Shown here in pieces: positions 28,255 through 35,139 of a DNA stretch of 64,000 nt; within the stretch, counting starts at the first letter, position 1, and each line of letters starts with the position of its first letter. Source of the DNA: a virus. Position numbers and translations under genes: made by a program. The notes below the pieces were generated by a model that saw nothing but the letters and a program-made list of their open reading frames with translations, did no database searches and had not been told where the DNA came from. Where the stretch lies: positions 30,860-94,859 of the IMG/VR virus record IMGVR_UViG_3300042691_038490; one strand, written 5' to 3'.

Positions 28255-28518
28255 TTATTTAATATTCCACCTATTTAATTTATAATCATTCCTAGCACGA
28301 GAAACAGACAATCTATTAATCTTATTTAAAGATAAGTTCTTCCTATTTCGCTTTTTAAAAGTCCTATATCTTTTCTTTGTTTTTTGTTTCTTATTTAGCC
28401 AATAGTGAATCGGCTTTGTATCAATATAGTAATATTTTGCTCTTATATATCCAATAATAGGTATAGTGGCGAAAACAATCGCACAGATTAAAAAAGAATA
28501 AGCTAATATTTGATTCAT
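28255..28518 (-). CDS. Membrane-anchored basic protein (87 aa)
   Basis: N-terminal membrane helix (AYSFLICAIVFATIPIIG) and a strongly basic tail (KKQKTKKRYRTFKKRNRK) likely on the cytoplasmic side. Unknown. Confidence 0.55.
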   Translation of the reverse strand: MNQILAYSFLICAIVFATIPIIGYIRAKYYYIDTKPIHYWLNKKQKTKKRYRTFKKRNRKNLSLNKINRLSVSRARNDYKLNRWNIK

Positions 28519-28520
28519 AT

Positions 28521-28757
28521 TTATCTATTTTCCTCTAGTTTATTTAAGATGTCAATTACAATATTTTTATGTTCGTCTTTTAAATTTGAACTATATTTAT
28601 TTAGTATTATTTGAATACTATTATTTCTGAAACTTTTAATAGTATTTATGCTCATCTCATAAGGCATATTTAGCCTTTCCCATTCACTATTTAAACAAAA
28701 GAACAAATAAGATAGTTCATCCTCAGACAAAACTTTAATTTGATTATTTGTTATCAT
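28521..28757 (-). CDS. Unknown small protein (78 aa)
   Basis: Acidic/Asn-rich helical protein (LSEDELSYLFFCLNSEWERL). ATGA-coupled to 28754. Unknown. Confidence 0.5.
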   Translation of the reverse strand: MITNNQIKVLSEDELSYLFFCLNSEWERLNMPYEMSINTIKSFRNNSIQIILNKYSSNLKDEHKNIVIDILNKLEENR

Positions 28758-29302
28758 TTGAATACTTTTTTATTATTTCCATCTCTTATTGCAGGAAATA
28801 TGTCTGGATTATTTGGGCTAGTGCCGTGCTTAAATTCAGTATAATCATCATAGCCATCACCATCAGAATCCACAAGATCACTAGCTGATTTTGCTGGCGT
28901 ATAATTATTTGTTTTACAGATCCATCGTTTATCTACCCAATACCTTTGATCTTTTATTTCTGACTTATTTAGAGCAACAGCTTTTCTATCTTCAATTTCA
29001 CTTTGATATCTTGCTTCTGCTTCGTTAGCAGACTCGTATCCAGATTGATTGTAATTATCTATAATTTTAGTCGCTTTATTTACAAGTCCAATAGTTTCAT
29101 TTAAAGTATCAAAGAATTCTTGAGAGTAACTATTTAGTGTTAATAATATAAGAAACAATGTGGTTTTTGCTAGTCGAAAGGGGTCTAAACTCCTAGCGGG
29201 TTCACCACCAACCAGTCCTTGGGTCACGGCTTCCAAGATATCTTTATTATAATGTTTATTTCCCATAAAATCAATAATAAATCTAAAATAACTTAAAATC
29301 AA
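28754..29302 (-). CDS. Exported or membrane protein with DxDxDG calcium motif (182 aa)
   Basis: Hydrophobic segment LAKTTLFLILLTLNSYSQ (about residues 44-61) reads as a signal peptide behind an unusually long, GC-richer N-terminal extension, so the true start may be further in. The C-terminus has DLVDSDGDGYDDYTEFKHGT followed by SPNNPD, a thrombospondin-type-3/EF-hand-like calcium loop common in secreted proteins of Verrucomicrobiota and Bacteroidota. Probably acts outside the cell or in the periplasm. Confidence 0.6.
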   Translation of the reverse strand: MILSYFRFIIDFMGNKHYNKDILEAVTQGLVGGEPARSLDPFRLAKTTLFLILLTLNSYSQEFFDTLNETIGLVNKATKIIDNYNQSGYESANEAEARYQSEIEDRKAVALNKSEIKDQRYWVDKRWICKTNNYTPAKSASDLVDSDGDGYDDYTEFKHGTSPNNPDIFPAIRDGNNKKVFK

Positions 29303-29709
29303 CCAAAATATTCTAAATCTTCTTTAGCTTTCTTGTCTAGTTTAAAACCAAGAAGTTCTATTATTTCTTTATTTGTCATAGGTTTGGCCGCATTTCCTTT
29401 ATATATGTAATTTTTGTCTACTGCAATAAGATCCCACTCTTTTATATTTAGTTCATATTCATTATTTGTTATTTTTATGGCTACAAAGTTAAGAGTAATC
29501 TTAATTACTATATGTTTGCTTTTATTTTCTAATAGTATTATCTTTTCATCCTCATAAGAGTATATATCATTGACGCTAGTTAGCTTTATTTTCTTTAAAC
29601 TATTAAATAATTCAAGATCAATTATTGCCCAATTCTTTATTATTTTAGGAGGACTCTTTAGCCTATCATAGTATAACTCTAATTTATCTTGTAAAGATTT
29701 AAACTTCAC
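29299..29709 (-). CDS. Unknown protein (136 aa)
   Basis: Soluble, Lys/Ile-rich alpha/beta protein (WAIIDLELFNSLKKIKL, HIVIKITLNFVAIKI, ELLGFKLDKKAKEDL). No family recognised. ATGA overlap with 28754. Confidence 0.55.
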   Translation of the reverse strand: MKFKSLQDKLELYYDRLKSPPKIIKNWAIIDLELFNSLKKIKLTSVNDIYSYEDEKIILLENKSKHIVIKITLNFVAIKITNNEYELNIKEWDLIAVDKNYIYKGNAAKPMTNKEIIELLGFKLDKKAKEDLEYFG

Positions 29710-29740
29710 ATTATTTATTATACTATAAATTCGCCACTAA

Positions 29741-29866
29741 TTATAGTTTTATTAGTTCTCTTATCATTTCAATAGCTAGTAATATCCATAGTATATAAAT
29801 AGCTCTTTTTAGCCATTTTTCTGCTCTATTATTTAGATATTTTAGTTTTTTAAGTATGTAGTTCAC
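29741..29866 (-). CDS. Possible small membrane protein (41 aa, GTG start)
   Basis: Basic N-terminus (NYILKKLKYLNNRAEKWLKR) and one helix (AIYILWILLAI). Weak start site. Confidence 0.3.
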   Translation of the reverse strand: MNYILKKLKYLNNRAEKWLKRAIYILWILLAIEMIRELIKL

Positions 29867-29945
29867 ACCTTATACTACACAAGAAGAAAAGAATATAATT
29901 TATTTTAAATATTTCTCTTGACTTATTTAGATATATAAAAGAAAA

Positions 29946-30170
29946 TCATACCCATTTTATACCATTATCTTTATTATTACTCTTATGTTTCTTTAGTTCT
30001 TTTATGCTCTCTAACAGAGTATTTTTAATATATAAGTAACAATAAACTATTAGTAAAGGAATACATAAAGCTATAAAGAGTAATATCCCTAAACAGAGTA
30101 AAATAGGCTTAATTTCAAGGTTTCCAATACTCATTTCTATACCTAACAAAGACCTAATATAGTTTTTCAT
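29946..30170 (-). CDS. Membrane protein (74 aa)
   Basis: One long or two short helices (LLCLGILLFIALCIPLLIVY) and a charged tail. Last gene of the tiny-membrane-protein cluster (30732 to 29946). Confidence 0.5.
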   Translation of the reverse strand: MKNYIRSLLGIEMSIGNLEIKPILLCLGILLFIALCIPLLIVYCYLYIKNTLLESIKELKKHKSNNKDNGIKWV

Positions 30171-30192
30171 AGCTCTTTTTAATATATCCTTT

Positions 30193-30354
30193 CTATTTAT
30201 CGCCTCTACGCTTAATATACCTTCTAATCTTATTTAAAGCAATACAAATATATACAGATAGCCCCAAAGTTCCCATAACCAAAGCGGTAATACTGATAGC
30301 TATAATCAATAATACTATTGTGCCTTCTAAACTAGAACCATAATAAAAATACAT
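30193..30354 (-). CDS. Membrane protein (53 aa)
   Basis: Start at ATG 30354 with GGAGG 11 bases upstream; it begins 1 base after the stop of the previous peptide. Helix IVLLIIAISITALVMGTLGL and basic C-terminus RRYIKRRGDK. Confidence 0.5.
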   Translation of the reverse strand: MYFYYGSSLEGTIVLLIIAISITALVMGTLGLSVYICIALNKIRRYIKRRGDK

Positions 30355-30355
30355 A

Positions 30356-30448
30356 TTATTTCTTGCCTCCAACAATAAAAACAATAAAATTACATATACC
30401 AATTATTACAAAGGTCGCTAAATTATAGACCCATTCTAAAAATCTCAT
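30356..30448 (-). CDS. Tiny membrane peptide (30 aa)
   Basis: Helix ATFVIIGICNFIVFIVGG with KK at the end; start lies 1 base after the previous stop. Its 3' end carries the ribosome site of 30193. Confidence 0.4.
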   Translation of the reverse strand: MRFLEWVYNLATFVIIGICNFIVFIVGGKK

Positions 30449-30449
30449 A

Positions 30450-30527
30450 TCATTTACCAATATACATATACCCCAAAATGCTCAAGAGTATCATAGATAT
30501 ACCCATTAGTTGATGAAATTCACTCAT
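30450..30527 (-). CDS. Tiny membrane peptide (25 aa)
   Basis: MSEFHQLMGISMILLSILGY; one helix. Starts 2 bases after the stop of 30530. Confidence 0.4.
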   Translation of the reverse strand: MSEFHQLMGISMILLSILGYMYIGK

Positions 30528-30529
30528 AC

Positions 30530-30604
30530 TTATTTGTGGTAATATGCCATAACCATAACACCAAAGATCATCAAAATAACAAATAAAATGTGCCAATTAT
30601 TCAT
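30530..30604 (-). CDS. Tiny membrane peptide (24 aa)
   Basis: MNNWHILFVILMIFGVMVMA; one helix. ATGA-coupled to the upstream 43-residue protein. Confidence 0.4.
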   Translation of the reverse strand: MNNWHILFVILMIFGVMVMAYYHK

Positions 30605-30732
30605 AGTTTCTTTAGTATATCCTTTATATCTTGTTTTGAAAAGCCAAATTTTAGAATGTTGCTTAATACAGCAAAAAGGTAATGCTTCTCTGATTTCTTT
30701 AGCTTACTACCTTTTTTCTTGAATTTAGCCAC
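30601..30732 (-). CDS. Small basic helical protein (43 aa, GTG start)
   Basis: GTG behind AGAGG; KFKKKGSKLKKSEKHYLF then a helix with FSKQDIKDILKKL. First gene of the tiny membrane cluster; possibly cytoplasmic partner of it. Confidence 0.45.
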   Translation of the reverse strand: MAKFKKKGSKLKKSEKHYLFAVLSNILKFGFSKQDIKDILKKL

Positions 30733-30743
30733 GACCTAGCCTC

Positions 30744-31001
30744 TTATTTTGTATCCGTTTTTTCCTGTGCTAATTTACGCTCAAAATCTTTAATTTCTTT
30801 GGCAATATCGTCCGCTTCTTCTTCTAGCAATTCACGCCTATAATCTTCAATTTCTTTAATAGTATCGTCTGCTGGCATATACTCAAAGAGCATATCTACC
30901 AACTCATCTACCGAGGCGTTATAATACAAATCATAGATATACTCTTGTTCATCTTCCGATAGAGTTTCCATATACTCTTTAAGATTTTTAAATTGGCTCA
31001 T
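30744..31001 (-). CDS. Acidic helical protein (85 aa)
   Basis: Strongly acidic helices (LSEDEQEYIYDLYYNASVDE, LLEEEADDIAKEIKDFERKL). Own TTGACA promoter at 31008. Could be a DNA mimic by charge, but nothing specific is visible. Confidence 0.55.
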   Translation of the reverse strand: MSQFKNLKEYMETLSEDEQEYIYDLYYNASVDELVDMLFEYMPADDTIKEIEDYRRELLEEEADDIAKEIKDFERKLAQEKTDTK

Positions 31002-31007
31002 ATAAGG

Positions 31008-31035
31008 ATTCTATTTGATTTTTATGTTTTGTCAA
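31008..31035 (-). promoter_or_regulatory. Sigma70-type promoter
   Basis: -35 TTGACA, 16-nt spacer, -10 TAGAAT; 6 bases before ATG 31001. Confidence 0.65.
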
Positions 31036-31264
31036 TCTTGAGTTTTTTCCAACGGCTTTTCTTATTTTTACTTATAGTTCTTACTTGAATCTGATGAATA
31101 CCTTTTCTAGCCTCTTGAAACTCATCAATACTATCATATCCATCGCCAGTATGGTCATCAAACCAAGTAGCAATACAACTCTCTAGTTTAAAAAGACTTG
31201 AACCAAACTCTAAAGTCTTTTCACTTGGGTCGTCTAAACAAATAATCCTATATTCGTTTTTCAT
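31022..31264 (-). CDS. Unknown small protein (80 aa)
   Basis: EYRIICLDDPSEKTLEFGSS, ATWFDDHTGDGYDSIDEFQE and basic C-terminus. The DxTGDGYDSxxE segment resembles a calcium loop. ATGA-type overlap with 31261. Confidence 0.55.
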   Translation of the reverse strand: MKNEYRIICLDDPSEKTLEFGSSLFKLESCIATWFDDHTGDGYDSIDEFQEARKGIHQIQVRTISKNKKSRWKKLKIDKT

Positions 31265-31533
31265 ACATTATACCACGGCGTTTTATGATATAATTCAATT
31301 TTCCAGTTTTTAGTAATCCAACTAGTAATTTGATCTGTCCAATAGCTAGTTGTAATCTGCCAAAGGTCACGCTCGATACGGATTCTATCAAAGCTATAAT
31401 AGATATATTGATTAACTAGCTCACCATTATTAAAATCTACAACATCAATTTTAATATTAGTTAAAGTCTTGGGAATTGAAACACGAATCTTACCGCCAAC
31501 CGCATATTCACCGATCTTGAATGTTTTTGTCAT
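31261..31533 (-). CDS. Unknown small protein (90 aa)
   Basis: Beta-rich (GEYAVGGKIRVSIPKTLTNI, RIRIERDLWQITTSYW). Unknown; coupled to 31022. Confidence 0.55.
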   Translation of the reverse strand: MTKTFKIGEYAVGGKIRVSIPKTLTNIKIDVVDFNNGELVNQYIYYSFDRIRIERDLWQITTSYWTDQITSWITKNWKIELYHKTPWYNV

Positions 31534-31565
31534 AAGACCGAATATAATTTGAATTTAAATTACGA

Positions 31566-31643
31566 TCAAGAATTATTATTTGAAATCAGATAAACAAACC
31601 AAAGAAAAAATGCTGTGATAGCTAATGGAACAATTAATCCCAT
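31566..31643 (-). CDS. Tiny membrane peptide (25 aa)
   Basis: MGLIVPLAITAFFLWFVYLI; one helix, starts 1 base after the stop of 31645. Confidence 0.4.
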   Translation of the reverse strand: MGLIVPLAITAFFLWFVYLISNNNS

Positions 31644-31644
31644 A

Positions 31645-31899
31645 TCAGTAAATATTTTCTACGAAATGGATAGCTTCTTCTCTAATATACCAATCCCAAG
31701 ATTCTCCTACCAAAACGCAATAATGTTCACTATTAGGAACGCTGGTAATTTTACCATAGAATTGAGTTCCATCTATTTGAAACATAACTTGACGACCAAT
31801 ATTTTTTTCCATATTAACTATCTTTGCTTTATCATTAGTAGAAGTATCCGCAGTTGGTGGATATTTCGCATCATAGTCTAACGGATTTGCATTGTTCAT
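31645..31899 (-). CDS. Unknown small protein (84 aa)
   Basis: Disordered N-terminus, then a small barrel-like part (IGRQVMFQIDGTQFYGKITS). ATGA overlap with the mazG-like gene. Unknown. Confidence 0.55.
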   Translation of the reverse strand: MNNANPLDYDAKYPPTADTSTNDKAKIVNMEKNIGRQVMFQIDGTQFYGKITSVPNSEHYCVLVGESWDWYIREEAIHFVENIY

Positions 31900-32231
31900 C
31901 TTTTATCTCCGCTTCCTTTTATTTTACCTCTATTCATACGATCTTGCAATTTACTTAAATTAAGTTTAGCGACATCTCCAAGATTAACGCCAATCTCATC
32001 TGCGATTGTAGCACAATACCAAAGAACATCGCCAAGTTCATCAAAGATTTCCGCTTTAGCTTTCTCATCTAAATTGCCATTATTATCTCTCATAACCTTC
32101 TTGACTTTATTAGCGACTTCTCCTGCTTCACCAGCAAGTCCTAAAGCAGTATAATACAACCCTTGATTCTTAAATACTTTTGGGTAAAAAGCGGTTCTAC
32201 TAGCATTAGTCTGATAATTGTCAAATGTCAT
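31896..32231 (-). CDS. mazG: MazG-like nucleotide pyrophosphohydrolase (111 aa)
   Basis: All-alpha NTP-PPase with the metal sites of the family: GLAGEAGEVANKVKK (ExxE at 35-38) and FDELGDVLWY (ExxD at 65-68). Hydrolyses (d)NTPs to NMPs and pyrophosphate; phage forms may act on dGTP or on (p)ppGpp-related pools. In view of the purine enzymes at 60-63 kb a role in dNTP remodelling is possible. Coupled to 32228. Confidence 0.9.
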   Translation of the reverse strand: MTFDNYQTNASRTAFYPKVFKNQGLYYTALGLAGEAGEVANKVKKVMRDNNGNLDEKAKAEIFDELGDVLWYCATIADEIGVNLGDVAKLNLSKLQDRMNRGKIKGSGDKR

Positions 32232-32443
32232 TTCTTTTTAGAGATTTTAATTGTGTCCAAGCCTTTGAGTAAAGCATTATTAAAACCAATATTTATATAC
32301 TGGTCATCAGTAATTGTTTCTTTACCAAAGTTAATAAAGTAATCTCTCATAGCATCGCCCATATCTACTTTAAGATCATAGTGAGCTTTCTTAAGAAACT
32401 TACCTACTTTAAGATAGTAAGGGTCTTGCTTCTTCTTCTTCAC
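32228..32443 (-). CDS. Unknown small protein (71 aa)
   Basis: Basic helical (YYLKVGKFLKKAHYDLKVDM). Coupled by ATGA to mazG and by overlap to 32440. Unknown. Confidence 0.55.
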   Translation of the reverse strand: MKKKKQDPYYLKVGKFLKKAHYDLKVDMGDAMRDYFINFGKETITDDQYINIGFNNALLKGLDTIKISKKK

Positions 32444-32619
32444 GCTCTTATCCTACGCTCTTTTCCCTTTTGAGTCAAGAGCAATTTGCTTCTCATCTTC
32501 TCAAACTTTTTAATTATAATTGGATTCTCTACATTTCTTAAAGCCATATCAATAGCATAGATAAGAGAAATCTTATCATCGAAACCTAGTTGATTTAGTT
32601 GAGGAGTTTGCTTATACAT
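32440..32619 (-). CDS. Unknown small protein (59 aa)
   Basis: Start at ATG 32619 (MYKQTPQLN), right after the stop of 32621; a longer frame to 32673 overlaps that gene. Helical, ends in QKGKERRIRA. Confidence 0.5.
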   Translation of the reverse strand: MYKQTPQLNQLGFDDKISLIYAIDMALRNVENPIIIKKFEKMRSKLLLTQKGKERRIRA

Positions 32620-32620
32620 T

Positions 32621-32815
32621 TTATTCTTTATTACCTTTAGTTTTATACGAAAATATCTTTTTTGTCCAGTCAAAATTTTTAGCTGGATAACCTTTGATAT
32701 TTAAAGTAGAAGGTTTATTAAATAAAGCAATCGCTTCATCCAACTTCTTCTCCATACGCTCTAGAATGTCATTCACTTCTTTTAATTGCTCTAACTCTTT
32801 TTTTGAATATGCCAT
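32621..32815 (-). CDS. Coiled-coil small protein (64 aa)
   Basis: KKELEQLKEVNDILERMEKK then a Pro-rich linker. Heptad-like N-terminal helix. Unknown. Confidence 0.5.
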   Translation of the reverse strand: MAYSKKELEQLKEVNDILERMEKKLDEAIALFNKPSTLNIKGYPAKNFDWTKKIFSYKTKGNKE

Positions 32816-32816
32816 A

Positions 32817-33053
32817 TTAAAATTCCTTTCTAAAGACCTTTACATTCATATTAGGATCATTTTTTCCGTTGTCAAGAGTGTTATATTTACTATTGTAAAA
32901 ACTTTGATTATCTTCATCCATACCAACAGGAAACCAACCCTCTTTTTCTTGGACTTGATCTACACTTGCACATCCAATAAAAAAGAAAGTGAGAAAAATC
33001 CAAGCAATTACTATCATAACAAAAGCAACTGCTTTACGAAAATTAAACGCCAT
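32817..33053 (-). CDS. Lipoprotein (78 aa)
   Basis: Signal sequence with lipobox FFIGCAS (lipidated Cys at about residue 29), then a short soluble part. Phage lipoproteins of this size often act in lysis (spanin outer subunit) or superinfection immunity; no partner spanin recognised beside it. Confidence 0.7.
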   Translation of the reverse strand: MAFNFRKAVAFVMIVIAWIFLTFFFIGCASVDQVQEKEGWFPVGMDEDNQSFYNSKYNTLDNGKNDPNMNVKVFRKEF

Positions 33054-33189
33054 CTCTTAACCTAATTGTTTGCGAGATTATTTTATTTTCTTTAACTTCG
33101 ATAACTTCTGCAACGCTCAACCTTGCGTCTTGGCAAGGAGAAAAATTACAGAACCAAGCTATGAAAAATATGTCTATTGGCGACCACAT
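33043..33189 (-). CDS. Small Cys-containing protein with hydrophobic N-terminus (48 aa)
   Basis: MWSPIDIFFIAWFCNFSPCQ then a short charged domain (VAEVIEVKENKIISQTIRL). Overlaps the lipoprotein start by 11 bases. Possibly secreted. Coding status moderate. Confidence 0.4.
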   Translation of the reverse strand: MWSPIDIFFIAWFCNFSPCQDARLSVAEVIEVKENKIISQTIRLRDGV

Positions 33190-33230
33190 AATTTTATTTT
33201 AAATGTTTTTTATTTTATGTCAAATTTTAA

Positions 33231-33261
33231 ATAGGGCATTGGACTTGAACCAATACCCTAT
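33231..33261 (-). other. Hairpin resembling a tRNA T-arm stacked on an acceptor stem
   Basis: Minus strand ATAGGG-T-ATTGG-TTCAAGT-CCAAT-G-CCCTAT. The 5-bp stem with TTCAAGT loop is exactly a T-arm, and the 6-bp outer stem takes the place of the acceptor; the D- and anticodon arms are absent. Lies just after the stop of 33268-33429 and may serve as its terminator or be a tRNA relic. Confidence 0.5.
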
Positions 33262-33267
33262 TATTAA

Positions 33268-33429
33268 TTACTTGGCCGAGACAGAAACTACTGAACCACC
33301 AGTTTTGTTAGCGAAACGCTTACTGGCGATCTTTGCACCACGAAGGGTAGGGTAGCTCTTTGGAGCTACAACTACTTGTCCGCTGGTAGCTTTTACTGAC
33401 CAAGTATATTGGGTTTGAGTTGTATTCAT
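33268..33429 (-). CDS. Small basic protein (53 aa)
   Basis: TWSVKATSGQVVVAPKSYPT then LRGAKIASKRFANKTGG: beta hairpin plus basic helix, like a small DNA- or RNA-binding protein. TTGACA-N16/17-TAATAT promoter-like sequence upstream (33435-33463). Confidence 0.55.
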   Translation of the reverse strand: MNTTQTQYTWSVKATSGQVVVAPKSYPTLRGAKIASKRFANKTGGSVVSVSAK

Positions 33430-33475
33430 ATTGTTATATTAATATATATATTGGATAATGTCAATATATTATTTA

Positions 33476-33673
33476 TTATTTTTTCTTAAATTTTTCTTCA
33501 ACTACTTCGGGGTTAGCATCTTCTTTATTAAAGATTCTGCTTTTAGGAGCTTTGACTCTCTTTCCTGTAATATCTACTCCACGCTTTAGGTTTCCCCAAG
33601 GGTTCATACCAGAGTTTTTAAGGTTATTTTGAAATACCCTAATGTCTTTTAGTTCTTGTTTTGTTAATGCCAT
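33476..33673 (-). CDS. Small basic protein (65 aa)
   Basis: LTKQELKDIRVFQNNLKNSG and GKRVKAPKSRIFNKEDANPE. Unknown, charged and probably partly disordered. Confidence 0.5.
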   Translation of the reverse strand: MALTKQELKDIRVFQNNLKNSGMNPWGNLKRGVDITGKRVKAPKSRIFNKEDANPEVVEEKFKKK

Positions 33674-33712
33674 AGTTAGTATATACTAACTGAATTTAAA
33701 ATTTAGATCAAG

Positions 33713-33799
33713 TTATTTTTTATATTTACAAGCAGAACACCCACAACCCAACTTAATACCAAGCAACCACTTAAACGCTTTTTTTAGCTTTTTTAGCAC
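33713..33799 (-). CDS. Cys-rich micro-peptide overlapping the end of 33771 (28 aa)
   Basis: GTG at 33799 in the +1 frame of the preceding gene, giving MLKKLKKAFKWLLGIKLGCG then CSACKYKK. Alternatively reached from 33771-33980 by slipping on its A7 run. The CGCSACK tail suggests metal binding. Confidence 0.35.
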   Translation of the reverse strand: MLKKLKKAFKWLLGIKLGCGCSACKYKK

Positions 33800-33980
33800 T
33801 TTTCTTTTTAGCTTTCTTTTTCTTTGGTTTAACTTCAATTTCTTCTATTAATTCTTCTTTGTCCCACTCTGCGTCAATAGCTTTTAATTCTTTATGAAGC
33901 GTAATCTTATCTTGAATAGCCCAAACTGCATCTTCAATTTTCCACTTAATACTATCAAAGATATTTAGTAGCCAGTTCAT
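33771..33980 (-). CDS. Small protein with Lys/Ala tail (69 aa)
   Basis: Amphipathic N-terminus (NWLLNIFDSIKWKIEDAVWA), acidic middle and KKKKAKKKSAKKAKKSV tail, like a histone-like tail. Contains an A7 run just before the stop. ATGA-coupled to 33977. Confidence 0.55.
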   Translation of the reverse strand: MNWLLNIFDSIKWKIEDAVWAIQDKITLHKELKAIDAEWDKEELIEEIEVKPKKKKAKKKSAKKAKKSV

Positions 33981-34042
33981 ACGAACCTAACTCCAAAAAT
34001 ACTACCAAGGATGAAACAGCTTGAAATGATTAAAAGTTCCAT
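33977..34042 (-). CDS. Tiny membrane peptide (21 aa)
   Basis: MELLIISSCFILGSIFGVRF; ATGA overlap with 33771-33980. Confidence 0.35.
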   Translation of the reverse strand: MELLIISSCFILGSIFGVRFV

Positions 34043-34065
34043 AATTTCCTTATTTCTATTTACAC

Positions 34066-34272
34066 CTAGTTTTTAGGCTTTTCCTTGGATTTTTTATTAT
34101 GCTCTAGAACATCATCTAGGTATTTATTAATCATATTACGAATAGTTCTTTCCTTCTCTAAATCTTTATGGAAATAGGTTTTTTCTAATTTTAATAATTC
34201 ATCTCGCCAATGATTAAGAGAAGCTATATGTTCAGTTAAAAATTCAATTTTATTAGATTTCTTGGGTGGCAT
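34066..34272 (-). CDS. Charged coiled-coil protein (68 aa)
   Basis: KIEFLTEHIASLNHWRDELL then KTYFHKDLEKERTIRNM; helical, Lys/Glu-rich. Overlaps 34253 by 20 bases. Confidence 0.5.
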   Translation of the reverse strand: MPPKKSNKIEFLTEHIASLNHWRDELLKLEKTYFHKDLEKERTIRNMINKYLDDVLEHNKKSKEKPKN

Positions 34273-34636
34273 TTTTTACCTCTCTTTTCCATATATTAAC
34301 AATTTTTTCTGTATCTGCAACATCATAATACTCATTACTTCTTAAAAGATAAAATGTTTTTTCCGCTGATTCTATCCTATCAGAGATTTTCCTAAAGCCT
34401 TGTTTTAGTTCTTCTTTATCTCTATAATGATAGCTTTGCATATATGGATTTTGACTTTCTTTACTCATAATACTTTGAGTCAGAAGATAGCCATTATGTT
34501 CATCTTTTTGACAAAGAATAACATTTTTATATTTTTCTTTTGAATAAAGATCAGCAAATTCCTTTGATAAGTTTAAATGAAATATACAATTATGATAATA
34601 TACGCCAAAGAAACTGACACTATCATCAATAATCAT
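34253..34636 (-). CDS. Unknown protein (127 aa)
   Basis: Mixed alpha/beta protein (SVSFFGVYYHNCIFHLNLSK, FYLLRSNEYYDVAD). No motif. Starts just downstream of the 3D-domain gene. Confidence 0.55.
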   Translation of the reverse strand: MIIDDSVSFFGVYYHNCIFHLNLSKEFADLYSKEKYKNVILCQKDEHNGYLLTQSIMSKESQNPYMQSYHYRDKEELKQGFRKISDRIESAEKTFYLLRSNEYYDVADTEKIVNIWKREVKNATQEI

Positions 34637-34639
34637 ATA

Positions 34640-35119
34640 CTATATTCTATCAAAAACTTTAACTTTTACAATCTTTGGATGAGTATTAGCGAATCTTATT
34701 GCGTCTTTCTTGTTAAGAAAAAATACATCAATAACTGGATATTTACCACCACTAGCCTTCTTTCTTATAACTGCTGTGCCAGTATCGTGAGCATATCTAA
34801 ATCCAAGATTAGGAATATAAATTCTACTAAAATAAGGAATAATACGAGGATCAACGGCTACTGAAATATTAGGTTTAAGTGTCACACCAGTAGAGCTTTG
34901 ACGCTTTGCACTCCAACTATCTGTATCACCACCTTTTGCCCAATAGGTAGTGATACGAACCTTAATTTCTTTTTTAGGAAGATTAGCTTTTAAGAAGCGA
35001 TCAGTCTTGACACATCTTTCAGAAATCTCTTTGTAAGATGATGATGGTGCGATAATTTCTGGTTTAAATAAAAACCAGATACCACATAACAACACGGATA
35101 AACGGCATAGTATTTGCAT
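34640..35119 (-). CDS. 3D-domain (lytic transglycosylase-like) exported protein (159 aa)
   Basis: Signal peptide-like N-terminus (LSVLLCGIWFLF), then a 3D domain: VRITTYWAKGGDTDSWSAKR, SVAVDPRIIPYFSRIYIP, AHDTGTAVIRK and VIDVFF. The three Asp residues (VDP, HDTG, IDVFF) are the family hallmark; such double-psi barrels cut peptidoglycan (MltA/RlpA relatives). Strong RBS AAGGAGGA and own promoter. Likely lysis or cell-wall entry function in the periplasm. Confidence 0.8.
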   Translation of the reverse strand: MQILCRLSVLLCGIWFLFKPEIIAPSSSYKEISERCVKTDRFLKANLPKKEIKVRITTYWAKGGDTDSWSAKRQSSTGVTLKPNISVAVDPRIIPYFSRIYIPNLGFRYAHDTGTAVIRKKASGGKYPVIDVFFLNKKDAIRFANTHPKIVKVKVFDRI

Positions 35120-35139
35120 AACTTGTCCTCCTTGAATTA

